DNA of 5,089 nucleotides from Clostridia bacterium (GTDB lineage Bacteria > Bacillota_A > Clostridia > Christensenellales > UBA1242), in assembly GCA_017466005.1 (NCBI GenBank), contig JAFTUZ010000145.1, forward strand, positions 1 to 5,089, in the 5' to 3' direction. Made by a program: the position numbers and the translations under genes. Shown here piece after piece: positions 3,386 to 5,089 of the stretch (position 1 is its first letter; each line of letters begins with the position of its first letter). A model generated the notes under the pieces. The model was not told where the DNA came from. It did no database searches and saw only the letters and a program-made list of their open reading frames with translations.

Positions 3386-5089
3386 TCAACTATAATATTC
3401 GCCTAAAAGTTCGGATAATGTTGTTTCTCCCCAACTATAATTACTTAAATATGTGCCTTTAAATAATTGAGAATATTGCTCTTCTCCTGTTAGGTAATCA
3501 TATAAATCACAACGCACTTTGTTAATATCAATTCTTCTTTTTCCATCAACCGATTCTATTATATCTAATATACCATATTCTTCTAAAATATTTTTTAATC
3601 TTAAAGCAACTTTTCTGTATCTTGCTAATGTAACAGGATTAGCATCTTCATTTTCCCACAAAAAGCAAATTGCTTCTTCGCTTGTTATAAAACCACCACG
3701 TCTATCTACTAACAACGCTAGCAACTCTTTTGATTTTTTATTTTTAAACGCTATTGGTTTGTCATTTACAAAAACATCAAAATACCCAAATGTTCGTATA
3801 TAAACATTAGTGTTTTCATTTCTACTTAAATCACTTTCATCTTCTTTAACATTATAAAGTATTACAAAACGTGATTGCGAATCATCTAAAGATTCTTGTG
3901 TACACAATGCTTTTATTCTACGGTTTCTTTGTGTTGCTATATCATAATACGGAAATTCCGCTTCACCAGTTTCTAAAAGTTTACTAACATTTTCATAAGT
4001 TAATATTTCACTTTTTTCAATAAGTTTTTTTATTGTTAGGTTTTCATCTTTGGTCATATTTTCCAAATCTTCTTTTGTACACCCTAAAAAGCGACAAACA
4101 TTCTCGCTGGCATGCAATGGTTTTACTTTTTCGTTGTTAATTTCAAACGCAACAATACCTTCAGTTAATCTCATAAATAATTTTTGCATATTTTCTTGCA
4201 TATTTTTTAAAGATAAATTTTCACTTCTTAAAATATTATTATCTTGTTCTTCAAAACTACGAATACAAAACAAACTTTTAGAAAGGTTTATTTTAAGGAA
4301 AATACCACTATATAGCCTTTTTACCCCATCAGAAAACTTTGCATTAAACCTAATTTGTAATGGTTTAAAATCGGTTGCATTATATCTTCGTTGAAAGTTT
4401 TCATTAAAAAACTTTTTAACATTTTCTTGGTCTTTCTTATCAATATTAACATCTATAATTTGCTTTATAGCATCTTCCATTCTTACAGGAATATTTTTAA
4501 AATTTGAATATGTTTTTGAATCTTTTGCATAAATGTATTTTACCATTTTGTTTGCGTAATCATATTCAAAAATCTTATCATAAACTTGCGCCAATGCGTT
4601 AACATAAATATCTACTTCATTTTCTTTTTGCAATTTATACCTATCAGAAATATCTATGCAAACGCTTTGAAATTCTTCTTCGCCTTTTTCATTTTTTTGT
4701 TTTGTTATCCAACCAAACAAATGTGCCTTTGTTCCATCACAACGCAAAACAGTAAGTTCTCCAGTAATGGTTTCGGTGTTTAACAAAACTCTAGTTAATA
4801 AATGATGGAATTTTTTTCTTTCTTCCATTGGTATAATTAAATAAATATTACTTTTATATAATTCAAGATAATCTAGCTCGCCATCTTTATGTTCTGGAAT
4901 CCTTAAAATTTCCTTCATTTTTTCATTCATATACGTAATTTGCGGTTGTTTTGAACAAGTGTATTTTAAAAAACCACGAGGATTACCTTTCCCTAAAAAT
5001 AAATCTTGCCTATCTGTAATAAGTTTAGTCATATCACATAAAGAAGAATACCCTACCATTTGACCATTAGGTAAGGCTTTTGATGACAT
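3386..5089 (-). CDS. PAS-repeat sensor with C-terminal SARP/BTAD-like winged-helix domain
   Basis: 567 residues are visible from an ATG that is the last codon in the window; whether this is the true start cannot be judged, as no upstream sequence is present. Residues about 38-155 resemble a PAS fold, ending in the typical VCIDISDRYKLQ at 143-154. Residues about 160-280 look like a second, divergent PAS unit, and about 300-415 a third (LTEGIVAFEINN at 308-319). A helical linker with Gln/Asn/Leu lies at 281-305. Residues 428-530 form an OmpR/PhoB-like winged helix of the SARP type (IRTFGYFDVFVNDKPIAF, then KKSKELLALLVDRRGG at 451-466 and LW at 477-478). The end, GTYLSNYSWGE at 545-555, matches the truncated BTAD-like tail of clostridial SARP-like regulators. 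With no kinase or receiver domain visible, it looks like a cytoplasmic one-component regulator responding to a small ligand or redox signal. Ligand and targets are unknown. Confidence 0.82.
   Translation of the reverse strand: MSSKALPNGQMVGYSSLCDMTKLITDRQDLFLGKGNPRGFLKYTCSKQPQITYMNEKMKEILRIPEHKDGELDYLELYKSNIYLIIPMEERKKFHHLLTRVLLNTETITGELTVLRCDGTKAHLFGWITKQKNEKGEEEFQSVCIDISDRYKLQKENEVDIYVNALAQVYDKIFEYDYANKMVKYIYAKDSKTYSNFKNIPVRMEDAIKQIIDVNIDKKDQENVKKFFNENFQRRYNATDFKPLQIRFNAKFSDGVKRLYSGIFLKINLSKSLFCIRSFEEQDNNILRSENLSLKNMQENMQKLFMRLTEGIVAFEINNEKVKPLHASENVCRFLGCTKEDLENMTKDENLTIKKLIEKSEILTYENVSKLLETGEAEFPYYDIATQRNRRIKALCTQESLDDSQSRFVILYNVKEDESDLSRNENTNVYIRTFGYFDVFVNDKPIAFKNKKSKELLALLVDRRGGFITSEEAICFLWENEDANPVTLARYRKVALRLKNILEEYGILDIIESVDGKRRIDINKVRCDLYDYLTGEEQYSQLFKGTYLSNYSWGETTLSELLGEYYS

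Noticed and set aside
3519..4394. Plus-strand open frames of 94 and 114 codons inside the PAS gene
   Set aside because: They are antisense shadows of a well-supported protein, with low-complexity Ser/Phe/Leu-rich translations and no domain signature.

Overview
The window is A+T-rich throughout. It shows Firmicutes-style signals: strong Shine-Dalgarno sequences, consensus SigA-type promoters with TGN-extended -10 boxes, and U-tailed hairpin terminators. A clostridial-type two-cluster ferredoxin and a PAS protein with a SARP/BTAD-like winged-helix end point to an anaerobic member of Clostridia. No gene names a species, so this is an inference from gene content and base composition.

Layout, left to right. 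(1) Positions 1-798, minus strand: the first 266 codons of an unrecognised cytoplasmic-looking protein that runs off the left edge. It has a near-perfect promoter and Shine-Dalgarno. (2) 917-1144, plus strand: a small Xre/Cro-type helix-turn-helix regulator, divergent from (1) across a 118-bp spacer. (3) 1172-1196: a bidirectional terminator between two converging genes. (4) 2968 down to 1200, minus strand: a two-gene operon encoding a 58-aa 2[4Fe-4S] ferredoxin and, overlapping it by one base (TAATG), a 530-aa Ppx/GppA-fold protein whose phosphate-binding loops and HD-type motif are eroded. (5) 3147-3234, plus strand: tRNA-Leu with anticodon AAG and an encoded CCA, with a fully consensus promoter and its own terminator. 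It is divergent from the ferredoxin operon. (6) 5089 down to 3386, minus strand: a PAS-repeat sensor-regulator with a C-terminal winged-helix DNA-binding domain. Its start coincides with the right window edge, so the N-terminus cannot be confirmed.

How the parts may work together. The Xre regulator is the obvious candidate to control the divergent unknown gene, because a small palindrome (ATTGTCAAT) sits on that gene's -35 box. The ferredoxin and Ppx-like protein are transcribed and probably translated together. That suggests a redox-linked role for a Ppx-fold protein that looks unable to hydrolyse phosphate in the usual way. The PAS protein looks like a one-component sensor with no kinase or receiver domain in the visible part. 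The tRNA is a stand-alone housekeeping unit.

I see no CRISPR array, insertion sequence, transposase, integrase, rRNA gene or riboswitch. The most unusual points are the degenerate Ppx/GppA protein coupled to a ferredoxin, the tRNA-Leu(AAG), the unknown gene/Xre pair, and a short 11-bp-period repeat at 3329-3361. None of these proves a new system from the sequence alone.
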